A stretch of 64,000 bases of DNA from UMGS1766 sp963597355 (GTDB lineage: Bacteria; Bacillota; Clostridia; Oscillospirales; Oscillospiraceae). Below the pieces are notes generated by a model that searched no databases, was not told the DNA's origin, and saw only the letters and a list, made by a program, of their open reading frames with translations. Position numbers and translations under genes: made by a program. Shown here piece by piece: positions 8,798-17,957 of the stretch. Where the stretch lies: NCBI GenBank assembly GCA_963597355.1, contig CAVBPR010000007.1, forward strand, positions 124,001 to 188,000, read 5' to 3'. Numbering within the stretch: position 1 is the stretch's first letter; every line of letters begins with the position of its first letter.

Positions 8798-9136
8798 TCA
8801 GCCCGGCGGCCAGGTCATGTCGCGGCCGGACAGCACGTGGAAGTGCAGGTGCTGCACGCTCTGCCCCGCCTGCTCGCCGCAGTTGGAAACCACCCGGAAA
8901 TCCGTAATCCCCATCTCTTTTGTCACCTTGGAGATTACCTCGAAGGCGTGGGCCACCACGGCAGAATTTTCCGCTGTAATTGCGCCGCAGGAAGGAATAT
9001 GCGTTTTCGGGATGACAAGGAAATGGATCGGTGCCTGGGGATCAATATCATAGAAGGCATAAACCATCTCGTCCTCATACACCTTGTTCGACGGAATTTC
9101 TCCGCCTGCAATCTTACAGAACAGACAATCGCTCAT
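8798..9136 (-). CDS. HIT family nucleotide hydrolase (HinT-like)
   Basis: Small purine-nucleotide phosphoramidase of the histidine triad family. The triad is HLHFHVL near residue 97 and the N-terminus CLFCKIAGGEIPS is typical, with a CxxC pair that may bind zinc. 112 aa is full length. The ATG at 9136 follows AAAGGAG. It lies downstream of alaS on the same strand; these enzymes hydrolyse aminoacyl-adenylates in other bacteria, so the pairing may be meaningful, but that is inference. Confidence 0.95.
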   Translation of the reverse strand: MSDCLFCKIAGGEIPSNKVYEDEMVYAFYDIDPQAPIHFLVIPKTHIPSCGAITAENSAVVAHAFEVISKVTKEMGITDFRVVSNCGEQAGQSVQHLHFHVLSGRDMTWPPG

Positions 9137-9173
9137 TTGTATCGCTCCTTTCCATCGGATTTATATGTGCTCC

Positions 9174-9198
9174 GCCTTCCCTGATCAACAGGGAAGGC
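9174..9198. repeat. Inverted repeat between alaS and the HIT gene
   Basis: GCCTTCCCTG and CAGGGAAGGC form a 10-bp stem with a 5-base loop. The T run follows it on the plus strand only, where no gene ends; on the minus strand, the direction of alaS, no T run follows, so read-through to the HIT gene is possible. Confidence 0.5.
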
Positions 9199-9210
9199 TT
9201 TTTCGTTTCA

Positions 9211-11886
9211 TCAAAGGCCCAGCTTCTCTGCTACGAAATCATCCACGGTAGCCAGTGCATCATCCAGCTTCAGCACATCCTTGCCGCCGCCCATAGCAGA
9301 ATCCGGCTTTCCTCCGCCGCTGCCGCCGCAGATCTTAGTCACGTTCTTGATCAGGTCACCGGCGCGAATGCCAGCCTTAACCGCAGCTTTGCCGCAAACG
9401 GCCAGGAATGTAATTTTTCCGTCGTTTACGCTGGACAGTACTGCCACAACATTTTCCGCCTTATCCCGCAGGAAATCGCCCACCTTGCGCAGAGCAGCGG
9501 CATCAGCGTCGTTCAAAGTTGCCGTCAGCACCTTCATCTCGCCCACGCTCTTGGCGGCGAGCAGATAGCGATCTGCCTCGCCCAGCATCTCGCGGCTCTT
9601 ATATCCCTCGACCACCTTGCGCAGGTCACGGATTTCACCCAGCTGGGCTTCAATGCGGCCGGCCAATTCCGCCGGTTTTACTTTCAGCAAAGCGGAAATT
9701 TCCACAACTTCCCGCTCCACATCCGTCATGGTGCGCAAGCTCTCACGGCCGGTGGTAGCCTCAATGCGGCGCACACCGGAGGCAACGCTGCCTTCGCTCT
9801 TGATGTGGAATGCACCGACCATAGCAGTATTGGCAACGTGGGTACCGCCGCAGAACTCCATGGAATAGTCCTGGTCGTTCTCGTCCTTCATGCGCACAAC
9901 CCGGACGGTTTCGCCATACTTTTCTCCGAACAGAGCCATGGCGCCCAGTTTTTTCGCCTCTTCCAGGCTCATAACGTCGGTGATTACATCGCCGCCAGCC
10001 AGAACAGCATGGTTCACCAGCTGCTCAATGCGGAACAGCTCCTCGGGAGTCACGGCAGAGAAGTGGGTGAAGTCAAAGCGCAGACGGTCCGGCTCGTTCA
10101 GAGAGCCCGCCTGATGCACATGGTCGCCCAAAACAGTCTGCAATGCCTTCTGAAGCAGGTGGGCGGCAGAGTGGCTGCGGCAGATAGCCTTACGCCGCTT
10201 AACGTCAATGGCGGCAATAACGGTATCGCCCACGCTGAAGGAGCCGGCCTTCACAACGCCATAGTGCATATACTTGCCGCCCTTGTTCTTCTGGACATTG
10301 GTCACTTCAAACACGGCTTCACCGCAGGTGATGGTGCCATAATCGGCTACCTGACCGCCCATCTCAGCGTAGAACGGGGTCTTGTCCAGCACCATGATGC
10401 CCTCGACGCCTGCGCCGATGGTATCCTGCATCTCTTCTTCGCTCACAAGTGCCAGCACTTTGCCCTGATCCGTATTTTGCGTATAGCCGGTAAACACCGT
10501 CTCCGGCATGTCCTTGCCGAACTCGATGCCGGCCCAGCCCAGATCGCCCAGCGCCTCACGCGCTTTGCGGGCGCGAACGCGCTGCTCTTCCATCAGTTGC
10601 TGGAAGGCTTCCTGATCCACTGTCAGACCCTCGTCCTCTGCCATCTCCAGGGTCAGATCAACAGGGAAACCATAGGTATCATACAGTTTGAACGCGTCTG
10701 CGCCGGAGAATACGCTCTCGCCCTTTGCCTTGTGCTCAGCCAGCATATCGCCAAAGATCTTCAGACCACCGTCGATCGTCTTTGCGAAATTCTCTTCTTC
10801 CGACTGAATTACTTTTGTAATATAGCCCTGTTTCTCCCGCAGCTCGGGATAATGGCCCTCGTTTTCGTGGATCACCGTGTCGCACACTTCATAAAGGAAA
10901 GGCTTGTTGACACCCAGCAGCTTGCCGTGACGGGCAGCGCGGCGAAGCAAACGGCGCAAAACATAGCCGCGGCCTTCGTTGGAAGGCAGCACGCCGTCGC
11001 TGATCATCATGACAGAGGCGCGAATATGGTCGGTGATAATACGCAGAGACACGTCCACCTTGTCGCTGTCGCCATAGTGAGCACCGGTGATGCGGGAAAC
11101 ATGGTTGGTGATGTTCATGACGGTGTCCACATCGAACAGGGAATCCACATCCTGGCACACAACTGCCAGACGTTCCAGACCCATGCCGGTGTCGATGTTC
11201 TTCTGGGCAAGTTCTGTATAATGCCCTTGACCGTCATTGTTGAACTGGGAGAACACGATGTTCCATACTTCCATGTAACGGTCGCACTCGCAGCCCACCG
11301 TGCAGCCGGGCTGACCGCAGCCATACTGTTCACCCCGGTCGTAGTAAATCTCAGAGCAGGGGCCGCAGGGACCAGAGCCATGCTCCCAGAAGTTATCTTC
11401 CTTGCCAAACTTGAAGATGCGATCTGCCGGAATGCCGATCTCATCGTGCCAAATATGCCATGCCTCATCATCCGCCGGAGTGGTTTCATTGCCGGCAAAG
11501 ACAGAGGGATAGAGGCGGTCCGGATCCAGACCAACCCACTCCGGGCTGGTCAAAAATTCCCAGGCCCAGGGAATGGCCTCCTTCTTAAAGTAGTCACCAA
11601 AGGAGAAGTTGCCCAGCATTTCAAAATAAGTGCCGTGGCGGGCAGTCTTGCCGATGTTCTCGATGTCACCGGTACGAATGCACTTCTGACAGGTTGTAAC
11701 ACGGTGGCGGGGCGGCTCCTGCTCGCCGGTAAAGAAGGGCTTCATGGGTGCCATGCCGGAGTTGATGAGCAGCAGGGACGCGTCGTTCTGGGGGATGAGG
11801 GAGAAGCTGGGCAGGCGGAGATGACCCTTCGTCTCAAAGAAGGAGAGGTACATCTCGCGCAGGTCGTTTACACCGTACTTTTTCAA
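9211..11886 (-). CDS. alaS: Alanyl-tRNA synthetase
   Basis: Charges tRNA-Ala with alanine. The class II catalytic domain starts KKYGVNDLREMYLSFFETKG; HxxxH (HSAAH) and CxxxH (CGGTH) zinc ligands of the editing domain are visible, and a C-terminal DHHA1-type domain ends near GGGKPDSAMGGGKD. I take the TTG at 11886 as start: GGAGG lies 8 bases before it and homologues begin exactly there. A longer reading from 11922 would add 12 residues encoded through the ribosome site itself. 891 aa. Controlled by an alanine T-box directly upstream. Confidence 0.97.
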   Translation of the reverse strand: MKKYGVNDLREMYLSFFETKGHLRLPSFSLIPQNDASLLLINSGMAPMKPFFTGEQEPPRHRVTTCQKCIRTGDIENIGKTARHGTYFEMLGNFSFGDYFKKEAIPWAWEFLTSPEWVGLDPDRLYPSVFAGNETTPADDEAWHIWHDEIGIPADRIFKFGKEDNFWEHGSGPCGPCSEIYYDRGEQYGCGQPGCTVGCECDRYMEVWNIVFSQFNNDGQGHYTELAQKNIDTGMGLERLAVVCQDVDSLFDVDTVMNITNHVSRITGAHYGDSDKVDVSLRIITDHIRASVMMISDGVLPSNEGRGYVLRRLLRRAARHGKLLGVNKPFLYEVCDTVIHENEGHYPELREKQGYITKVIQSEEENFAKTIDGGLKIFGDMLAEHKAKGESVFSGADAFKLYDTYGFPVDLTLEMAEDEGLTVDQEAFQQLMEEQRVRARKAREALGDLGWAGIEFGKDMPETVFTGYTQNTDQGKVLALVSEEEMQDTIGAGVEGIMVLDKTPFYAEMGGQVADYGTITCGEAVFEVTNVQKNKGGKYMHYGVVKAGSFSVGDTVIAAIDVKRRKAICRSHSAAHLLQKALQTVLGDHVHQAGSLNEPDRLRFDFTHFSAVTPEELFRIEQLVNHAVLAGGDVITDVMSLEEAKKLGAMALFGEKYGETVRVVRMKDENDQDYSMEFCGGTHVANTAMVGAFHIKSEGSVASGVRRIEATTGRESLRTMTDVEREVVEISALLKVKPAELAGRIEAQLGEIRDLRKVVEGYKSREMLGEADRYLLAAKSVGEMKVLTATLNDADAAALRKVGDFLRDKAENVVAVLSSVNDGKITFLAVCGKAAVKAGIRAGDLIKNVTKICGGSGGGKPDSAMGGGKDVLKLDDALATVDDFVAEKLGL

Positions 11887-11919
11887 TGGAATTACCTCCA
11901 ACAATAGGATATTCAGGGG

Positions 11920-12181
11920 CAAAAATGAAAGCCTCCGCCCCCATGGTCAGGGGCGAAGGCTCGTTCGCGGTACCACCCTGATTTGTCCGGCTATGCCGGA
12001 CATCTCGGTAAACCTTAACGCGGTTTTTCATACGGCCCGGTCATCCCGGGCGACCCCGACCGCCGAAGGCAGTCTGACGAAACGGCCAAGCGCGCGCCTT
12101 GCACCGCGGGGCTTGCACCCTCCCCCGCTCGCTCTGGTGGGCAGAAACGCTCTCTTTTTCGTCCGGGCGAATCAATATTGC
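11920..12181 (-). promoter_or_regulatory. T-box riboswitch, alanine (GCC) specifier
   Basis: Minus-strand leader with T-box AGGGTGGTACCGCG (11979-11966) and a terminator stem (11960-11931) followed by TTTCATTTTT. In stem I, GACGAAA pairs with TTTCGTC, and the 3' side of the specifier loop reads UUG-GCC-G, placing an Ala codon at 12086-12084, the same position that UGG holds in the other T-box here. The AG-bulge-like AGCGAG and the distal GGGGGAGGGTGCAAGCCCC are present. The leader is unusually GC-rich, with an extra GGCCCGG/CCGGGC hairpin. Confidence 0.92.
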
Positions 12182-12187
12182 CTAGTT

Positions 12188-12215
12188 ATTTTATCACGAA
12201 AACGGCGATTGTCAA
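12188..12215 (-). promoter_or_regulatory. alaS promoter
   Basis: TTGACA (12215-12210), 16-base spacer, TAAAAT (12193-12188) on the minus strand. It begins 39 bases after the end of the preceding small gene. Confidence 0.8.
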
Positions 12216-12253
12216 CAGCTGCACCGCCGATTTTCCGCATTTTGCGGGATCTG

Positions 12254-12451
12254 TCACCGGATACCCAGCGCGGTGAGGATCCTCTCATAGTCGAACTGAT
12301 CAACGTAGACATTGTCTCCGGAGCACACGACATGATAGTTCCGATGGTCGCCGTTCCGTTCCATCCTGATCGAGCTGATCGAATCGAGGTTCAGCAGTAC
12401 CGGAGTGGGGCCGTAGAGAGTATTGTCCTCTGTTACCTTAATAAACTTCAT
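12254..12451 (-). CDS. Small conserved-looking protein, function unknown
   Basis: 65 residues starting MKFIKVTEDNTLYGPTPVLL. I do not recognise the family. The pattern of alternating beta-like segments (PVLLNLDSISSIRME, YHVVCSGDNVYVDQF) suggests a small beta-barrel-like domain. It is supported as a gene by a strong AAGGAGA site 7 bases before the ATG and by its position 3 bases after the U32 peptidase stop in the same operon. The last gene before the alaS promoter. Confidence 0.7.
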   Translation of the reverse strand: MKFIKVTEDNTLYGPTPVLLNLDSISSIRMERNGDHRNYHVVCSGDNVYVDQFDYERILTALGIR

Positions 12452-12454
12452 GAT

Positions 12455-13693
12455 TCATTCTCCTTTTCCTGGCGTCAGATCCACCGCCCGGCGCAGAATG
12501 CTCAGGGCGGGGACGGGGTGGGGCAGCTGCATCTTGAACTTCATCTGGGGGCGTTTTGCTTCTTCCAACACAGAGCCGTCTTCATTTTCCATAGAAGGTG
12601 CTGTGAAAGATACCGGTGCGCAATCCGGGCCAACCACTTCAACTGTGTCGCCTGCTTTGAATTTATTCCGCAAGGACAGGGTGGCAAGACCGCTGGCATC
12701 GCAGTCCTCCACAATGGCACACACCTGCCAGTCCCGAATGTAGCGGGAATCCTCGTAAAATTGCCCCGGATACCCATACCAGAATCCCGTGGAATAATGG
12801 CGATGGGAAACCTTTTCCACCTCTTCCCGCCATATTGGTTCGAGGGGCTGACCGACGCAGGCGGCATCAATGGCATGGCGGTAAGCTCCGGTGACGATGG
12901 CGGCATAGTAGGCGGACTTTGCCCGTCCCTCAATTTTAAGGGAATCCAAACCAATATCCATCAGTTCTCCCACATGGTCAATCATGCACATATCCCGGGA
13001 GTTCATAATGTAGGTTCCCTTTTCGTCTTCAAACACCGGAAAATACTCTCCGGGTCGCTTTTCTTCCATCAGCGTGTACTGATAGCGGCAGGGCTGAGCG
13101 CAGGCGCCGCGGCTGGCGTCCCGGCCGGTCATGTAATTGGACAGCAGGCACCGCCCGGAATAGCTGACGCACATTGCACCATGAACAAAGGCTTCAATTT
13201 CCAGCTCGGACGGAGTGTTCTGGCGAATGTCTGCAACCTCGTTCATTGTCAGCTCTCTGGCCAGAATCACACGATGAGCACCCAGTTCATACCATGCATT
13301 TGCCGTAACCGGATTGGAGATGCTGGCCTGTGTGGAGATATGTTTCTCCGCCTTCGGTGCATACTTCTGCGCCGTGCGGAATGCACCCAAATCCGCCACA
13401 ATCACCGCATCAACGCCTGCATCATCCAGAATTTCCAGCCATTGCGGCAGCTGGCGGATTTCCTCTCCATGGGGCATGGTATTGATGGTAACATGGGTTC
13501 GCACCCCTGCTTCGTGGCACAGGCGCACTGCCTCATAGATGCTCTGCTCGTTAAAATTCCCGGCAAAAGCCCGCATGCCAAATGTAGTGCCCGCCAAATA
13601 AACTGCGTCCGCACCATAGGCTATCGCCATCTTCAGCCGTTCCATATCTCCGGCCGGAGCGAGAAGCTCCGGCTTACGCTTATCCTTCCACAT
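12455..13693 (-). CDS. Peptidase U32 family protein (YrrO/TrhP-like)
   Basis: Members of this family act in RNA hydroxylation (TrhP makes 5-hydroxyuridine in tRNA wobble bases) though they were first annotated as collagenases. The start ELLAPAGDMERLKMAIAYGA is the family hallmark, and the U32 signature appears in EAFVHGAMCVSYSGRCLLSN, with further cysteines in RGACAQPCRYQY for an iron-sulfur cluster. 412 aa. I prefer ATG 13693 because GAGGGAG lies 6 bases before it; ATG 13699 sits on that site. It overlaps mltG by 14 bases. The mltG-U32 order is usual in Firmicutes. Confidence 0.9.
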   Translation of the reverse strand: MWKDKRKPELLAPAGDMERLKMAIAYGADAVYLAGTTFGMRAFAGNFNEQSIYEAVRLCHEAGVRTHVTINTMPHGEEIRQLPQWLEILDDAGVDAVIVADLGAFRTAQKYAPKAEKHISTQASISNPVTANAWYELGAHRVILARELTMNEVADIRQNTPSELEIEAFVHGAMCVSYSGRCLLSNYMTGRDASRGACAQPCRYQYTLMEEKRPGEYFPVFEDEKGTYIMNSRDMCMIDHVGELMDIGLDSLKIEGRAKSAYYAAIVTGAYRHAIDAACVGQPLEPIWREEVEKVSHRHYSTGFWYGYPGQFYEDSRYIRDWQVCAIVEDCDASGLATLSLRNKFKAGDTVEVVGPDCAPVSFTAPSMENEDGSVLEEAKRPQMKFKMQLPHPVPALSILRRAVDLTPGKGE

Positions 13694-15095
13694 TTGCATC
13701 TCCCTCAGTTTCTTGAATTACGCCGGTCTGTGCATCACGGAAGGAAACGAACGCGTCATAGCTTTCGAAGAAGTGGGTGTCTCCATCGTCACCCAGCACG
13801 AAGTAGTAATAGTCTGTGCTGGCCGGATAGATCGCCGCTTCAATTGCTTCCATACCCGGGCAACTGATCGGCCCGGCCGGCAAGCCCTTATTGAGATAGG
13901 TATTGTATGGGCTTTCAATCGCCGTATCCTCATTGGAGAGCTTTTCTTTCCGTTCCTCCAGAATGTACTGAATGGTGGAGTCCATCTGAAGGTAACCGTT
14001 GGTTCCGCCGCTGGTGTTGTTCAAACGGTTATAGATAACCGATGCGATATTTGCCTGATCCACACCGTCGGTTTCTTTTTCGATAATGGAGGCAATTGTG
14101 ATGATATCCCGCACCGTATAGCTGGTTGTGCTGATTTCGTTGCGCAATTCATCGGTCAGCTTGCTGTCAAAATTGCTGAGCATGCGTCCCAGCGCCGTCG
14201 CAGCATCGCTGTTGACATAGAACTCATAGGTATCCGGGAACAGGAATCCTTCCAGTCGATTTGCCTGTCCCAGAGTGGACGAATCCAGGAAATCATACTG
14301 GTAATCATAGTTGGTGGCAGCTTCTTCCAAAGACGCCTGGTCTGCGACCCCCTGCTCCACCAGCAGTTGGATGATTTCCTCTACGGTACTACCCTCTACG
14401 ACCCGCACCTTCACCGTTGCCCGGCTGGAGGACTTTGCCCCCATGTTCCGCAGCAGAGCGCTGTAATCCATTGTGGTGCTTAACTCATAGGTTCCGGCAA
14501 CCAACCGGGTGTCCTTATGGGTCATCTTTGCAAACAGTTTAAACAGCCACTTATATTCAATGAATCCATTGTCCTGCAGGGTATCTGCTACCTGATCCAT
14601 GTCCGCTGTTGACGTTGTCGTCACGTTGCCGTCGGCGTCTGTACTTTCCTTTTCTGTAAACCAGGAATCTTCCAGCGTCACGGTCGCAGTCATTTCTTCC
14701 TTGTTGAGTGCCAGCAAATCATTTGCCCAATGCCATCCCAATGTAGCAAGGACATAGCTTGCCAACGTGATAATCAGCAGGTAGATCAACAGAATGACCG
14801 TTCTCCGCAGTGCACGTACACCCCGGGGAGAATTATCCTGTCGGGCACTCTTTTTCGTTTTTCTAACGTGTTTTCTCACCCTGGGTTGATACTCCTCCTC
14901 ATCGTCATAGCTGCGTTCACTGATTGGGATATACTCTCCCGTGTCCTGCCGGTCTTCCTGGGGTTCCTCCGCCGGTTTATTTTCCGGGGAACCCGCGTTA
15001 TCAAAGTCAATCCCGTTCAGAAAATCATCAATATTAAAATCATTTCCGCCTCCATCGAATTGATTGGGGTCAAACTCATCCGGATCAAAAGGCAT
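13680..15095 (-). CDS. mltG: Endolytic transglycosylase MltG
   Basis: Membrane-bound YceG-like enzyme that cleaves nascent peptidoglycan glycan strands. An acidic cytoplasmic N-terminus (about 100 residues, DPDEFDPNQFDG, then basic RKHVRKTKKS) leads into one transmembrane helix near LRRTVILLIYLLIITLASYV. The catalytic core holds EGFLFPDTYEF and the glutamate in IASIIEKET. The ATG at 15095 has GGAGG 8 bases upstream; an upstream in-frame ATG at 15128 has no such site. 471 aa. Part of the tmk-to-U32 operon. Confidence 0.93.
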   Translation of the reverse strand: MPFDPDEFDPNQFDGGGNDFNIDDFLNGIDFDNAGSPENKPAEEPQEDRQDTGEYIPISERSYDDEEEYQPRVRKHVRKTKKSARQDNSPRGVRALRRTVILLIYLLIITLASYVLATLGWHWANDLLALNKEEMTATVTLEDSWFTEKESTDADGNVTTTSTADMDQVADTLQDNGFIEYKWLFKLFAKMTHKDTRLVAGTYELSTTMDYSALLRNMGAKSSSRATVKVRVVEGSTVEEIIQLLVEQGVADQASLEEAATNYDYQYDFLDSSTLGQANRLEGFLFPDTYEFYVNSDAATALGRMLSNFDSKLTDELRNEISTTSYTVRDIITIASIIEKETDGVDQANIASVIYNRLNNTSGGTNGYLQMDSTIQYILEERKEKLSNEDTAIESPYNTYLNKGLPAGPISCPGMEAIEAAIYPASTDYYYFVLGDDGDTHFFESYDAFVSFRDAQTGVIQETEGDANVEG

Positions 15096-15131
15096 TTCTT
15101 TCCCTCCTGTCACTGCCCGCACGGGCAATAT

Positions 15132-15695
15132 TTAAATTGTTGCAGAACGATAAACCGTTCCTTCCGTTGCGACCAGCTTAACCGGCTGATCCCATGGATC
15201 AATCGGAACCTCGTCGCACAGCAGAACCTCGCGGCATAATCCCACCGTTACGCCAGAATAATCAGCCAGATAACGGTCATAATATCCGCCGCCGCGTCCC
15301 ATGCGCCTTCCCTGCCGATCAAAGCACAGGGCAGGCACCAGAATCAGATCAATTTCAGCCTTCTCTACCACAGCGCAGTCCTCATCCGGTTCCCACATGC
15401 CGTATCGGTGCTGCTTTATCTTCTGAGGATGATAGATTCTGGCTTCCATCTGATGTTGTGGCAGGCAGCGAGGCAAAAGCACCCGCTTCCCATGCCTTTG
15501 CAAGGCAGTCAGCATCGGCTGTGTGTTGATCTCCTTCTTCATGCCGTAAAACAGCAATATGGTTTCCGCCTGCTGCACCTCCGCCAATGCAAGAAACTGC
15601 TTTTGCAGGAGAAAATCACTCTCTTCCTGCTGGGAGACAGAAATAGTTCTCTCCCGCTCCTGCATGGATTGGCGAAATGCCGCCTTATCAACCAT
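15132..15695 (-). CDS. 5-formyltetrahydrofolate cyclo-ligase
   Basis: ATP-dependent enzyme converting 5-formyl-THF to 5,10-methenyl-THF (MTHFS). The active-site loop GRGGGYYDRYL and the segment LLFYGMKKEINTQPM identify it, as does LILVPALCFD. 187 aa, full length. Its ATG lies inside the end of the DJ-1 gene (8-base overlap), so the two are coupled. A 36-base gap leads to mltG. Confidence 0.94.
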   Translation of the reverse strand: MVDKAAFRQSMQERERTISVSQQEESDFLLQKQFLALAEVQQAETILLFYGMKKEINTQPMLTALQRHGKRVLLPRCLPQHQMEARIYHPQKIKQHRYGMWEPDEDCAVVEKAEIDLILVPALCFDRQGRRMGRGGGYYDRYLADYSGVTVGLCREVLLCDEVPIDPWDQPVKLVATEGTVYRSATI

Positions 15696-16233
15696 GATAA
15701 TGGACTTCCTGCTTTACGCGCTGGGCCGTCTCCTCGTCCCGCAGCACAGTCAGCATCAGCAAGCCCAGCTCAAACGCACTTCCCGCCGCCTCTGCCGTTA
15801 AAATTTTCTCGTCCAAAATGGCTCGATTCCCCGGGCAGGGAACTGCCGGAGACAGCAGTTCCTCCATGCCGGGATAACACACCGCCTGTTTGCCGTCGAT
15901 CAATCCCAATCGGCTCAGCACCGTAGGTCCAGCACAAATTGCGGCAAGATATTTATCCTGCTGTCTTGCCTGCCGCAGTACGTCGCAGGCCAATGGACTG
16001 TTCAAAATATGATTCACACCGCCCAGGCCACCGGGCACAAAGATCATTTCCGCCCGACTGAGATCAACCTCACTCAGGAGCTTATCGGCCAGAAAGCGAA
16101 TTCCATGGGAGCTTTCCACTTCCATGTCTTCCACACCGGCCAACACAACTTCTACACCGCCACGGCGCAAAAGGTCTGCCGGAACAACCAGCTCGGATTC
16201 TTCGAATCCCGGTGCCATCAAACAAACAACCAT
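15688..16233 (-). CDS. DJ-1/PfpI family protein
   Basis: Class I glutamine-amidotransferase-like fold. The nucleophile elbow AAICAGP carries the conserved cysteine and FVPGGLGG precedes it; Glu in APGFEESELVVP matches the residue that lowers the cysteine pKa in DJ-1. 181 aa. Members act as glyoxalase-like or protective enzymes; the substrate is uncertain. AGGGG lies 7 bases before the ATG. It follows tmk after 11 bases and overlaps the folate cyclo-ligase gene. Confidence 0.92.
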   Translation of the reverse strand: MVVCLMAPGFEESELVVPADLLRRGGVEVVLAGVEDMEVESSHGIRFLADKLLSEVDLSRAEMIFVPGGLGGVNHILNSPLACDVLRQARQQDKYLAAICAGPTVLSRLGLIDGKQAVCYPGMEELLSPAVPCPGNRAILDEKILTAEAAGSAFELGLLMLTVLRDEETAQRVKQEVHYHG

Positions 16234-16244
16234 AAAAATACCCC

Positions 16245-16916
16245 TTATTCTTTTAGTATAGAATCGATTTCTCTCCAGATTTCCTCTGAAATATCATCAA
16301 TTGTCCGCATTGCTCCATCGGAAACACACCGCACCCGATACCATTTCAGGCATTCCGCCGCCTGACCTGCTGTTTCCCGGCAGGTGCGCAAATACCCGGT
16401 GTCCTGCTCGTGGATGTCCGCATGGGTATTCGTTGCAGTTTCTCTCGACCGAAGCATCTGCACGGAGGTGTCCGTTGGCACATCCAGATAAAACACCTGA
16501 TCCGGCGCCGGCAGACCCAGTTTGTCGTATTCAAACTCGCACAGCCACTGAAAAAAAGATTCTCTTTCTTCCACCGGAAGCTTGGATGCCTGATGCACCG
16601 CATTCGAGGTGGTATATCGGTCCGCCACTACCAGGCCGCCGCCTTCATACCACTCGCCCCAGACCTTTTTGTAGGAAGCATAGCGATCCACTGCGTAAAA
16701 AGCAGAAGCTGCGTAGGCATTCACATCCGAAGGGTGTGAGCCAAACTCGCCGGCAAGATACATCCGAATCAGCGCCGATGACGGTTCCTGATACTGCGGG
16801 AAAACCAGCTTTTGAAACGGAATTCCGGCCTGCTCCAGGCGTTGGCACAGCCGTCCAAACTGGGTGGACTTTCCGGATCCATCCGTTCCCTCCAGCACAA
16901 TCAATTTGCCTTTCAT
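16245..16916 (-). CDS. tmk: Thymidylate kinase family protein
   Basis: Phosphorylates dTMP to dTDP. The P-loop is EGTDGSGKST, the DR(Y/H) motif is VVADRYTTSNAVHQ, and LDVPTDTSVQMLRSR precedes the lid. 223 aa. Start chosen at 16916, 7 bases after GGAGGGG; an upstream in-frame ATG at 16943 adds nine residues across this site. It heads the operon running to the U32 peptidase. In many Firmicutes tmk sits next to holB and dnaX; here dnaX is nearby but in a separate unit. Confidence 0.9.
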   Translation of the reverse strand: MKGKLIVLEGTDGSGKSTQFGRLCQRLEQAGIPFQKLVFPQYQEPSSALIRMYLAGEFGSHPSDVNAYAASAFYAVDRYASYKKVWGEWYEGGGLVVADRYTTSNAVHQASKLPVEERESFFQWLCEFEYDKLGLPAPDQVFYLDVPTDTSVQMLRSRETATNTHADIHEQDTGYLRTCRETAGQAAECLKWYRVRCVSDGAMRTIDDISEEIWREIDSILKE

Positions 16917-16958
16917 GGCTTTTCCCCTCCATAGACATAACAAACCTAGTTTAGCGGA

Positions 16959-16987
16959 ATTTTACCACATAGCCGCCATAAAGTCTA
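16959..16987 (-). promoter_or_regulatory. Probable tmk operon promoter
   Basis: Minus strand: TAGACT (16987-16982), 17-base spacer, TAAAAT (16964-16959). The -35 box matches consensus at 4 of 6 positions. Confidence 0.5.
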
Positions 16988-17126
16988 CTAAATCAATGTA
17001 TCTCGGGCAGTAAAGTTATAACAGTGATGGTTGTTTTTTATTCATTTTTCACAAAGGGATGGATTTTTGCTGCATCTTATTCTATAATAATGGATAATAC
17101 AACCAGAGGATAAAGAAGGGAATATC

Positions 17127-17900
17127 ATGAATACACCTCAGCTTCCTGATTACAGGCAGCTCGTTTTAGAGATTAAAAGTGGACGCGACGGGCAAATTGG
17201 CGATAAGTTGGAGCAATTCTGGCAGGATTTGCTCCCCTTTTTCTCAACTGCGCCCAAAGATGCCAGTCACCATCTGTTTCAGTTCGCCACCTCTGTAGCT
17301 GATACGACACCGGATGCCGATATTGGCAGTACCGCCCTAAACGAAGCCTATCTGACCTTTGTACGCTTGCTGTCCAGTGAAGACGATCCCAACGCTATTT
17401 ATCCGTCCTATTGCGACTTTTTTCAACAGGCTGTCGCCTGCTTCAGCCGCTACTCTGCTGACGTTGGATTTCAAAAGATTGCGCAAATTCAATCCTATCT
17501 TCGTTCTCACCTTGCCGAGGATCTATCCCTGAAGGACGTTGCCAACTCCTTCTTTTTAAATCCTGCCTACCTCAGTCGGCTGTTTAAAAGCAAAATGGGC
17601 ATGACCTTCAGCGATTATCTGGCGGAACTGCGGATTTCTTATGCAAAGGATTTATTGAATAACACCAGTCAATCCATTCTTGTCATTGCGCAATCCGTTG
17701 GCTATCAAGAGGCAAACTCCTTTTCCCGACTGTTTAAAAAGCACACCGGGATGTCACCCCAGAAGTTTCGCTCTCTGAACCACGCCTCTCCTCAGGACGG
17801 CATCCCCATTCAGGGAGATGGCTTTGACATGGGCCCCTGCATTTTCGGCAGTTCAGAAGATGCATTGGATTATGCAGATGCATTTTTAAATCGAGACTAA
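17127..17900 (+). CDS. AraC family transcriptional regulator
   Basis: The C-terminal half (about residues 118-217) is a two-helix-turn-helix AraC DNA-binding domain: IQSYLRSHLAEDLSLKDVA, YLSRLFKSKMGMTFSDYL and the signature region VGYQEANSFSRLFKKHTGMS. The first 115 residues are an acidic helical domain that I do not recognise and that lacks a cupin or receiver pattern. A 40-residue tail follows. 257 aa. A GAAGGGA site precedes the ATG. It is monocistronic and divergent from tmk; no target is evident. Confidence 0.9.
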   Translation: MNTPQLPDYRQLVLEIKSGRDGQIGDKLEQFWQDLLPFFSTAPKDASHHLFQFATSVADTTPDADIGSTALNEAYLTFVRLLSSEDDPNAIYPSYCDFFQQAVACFSRYSADVGFQKIAQIQSYLRSHLAEDLSLKDVANSFFLNPAYLSRLFKSKMGMTFSDYLAELRISYAKDLLNNTSQSILVIAQSVGYQEANSFSRLFKKHTGMSPQKFRSLNHASPQDGIPIQGDGFDMGPCIFGSSEDALDYADAFLNRD

Positions 17901-17921
17901 AAGCAGTGCCCGAGTTTGATA

Positions 17922-17957
17922 CACACCCCCAAAAGTTAGACACTTTTTGGGGTGTGC
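17922..17957 (+). terminator. AraC-gene terminator, resembling an IS3-family end
   Basis: CACACCCCCAAAA and TTTTTGGGGTGTG form an 11- to 12-bp stem, followed by CATTTTTAT. The sequence CCCCAAAAGTTAGACA resembles ends of IS150-group elements as I remember them. No transposase is nearby. Confidence 0.55.

Noticed and set aside
9174..9198. Terminator for alaS
   Set aside because: The T run lies on the wrong side for the minus-strand transcript; kept as an inverted repeat only.
9031..11907. Very long plus-strand frame (958 codons) opposite alaS
   Set aside because: Codon-structured shadow of alaS; no recognisable protein features, no ribosome site, and alaS is certain.
11993..13867. Long plus-strand frame across the alaS T-box and U32 gene
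   Set aside because: It crosses a T-box leader and antisense to the U32 gene; composition is that of a shadow frame.
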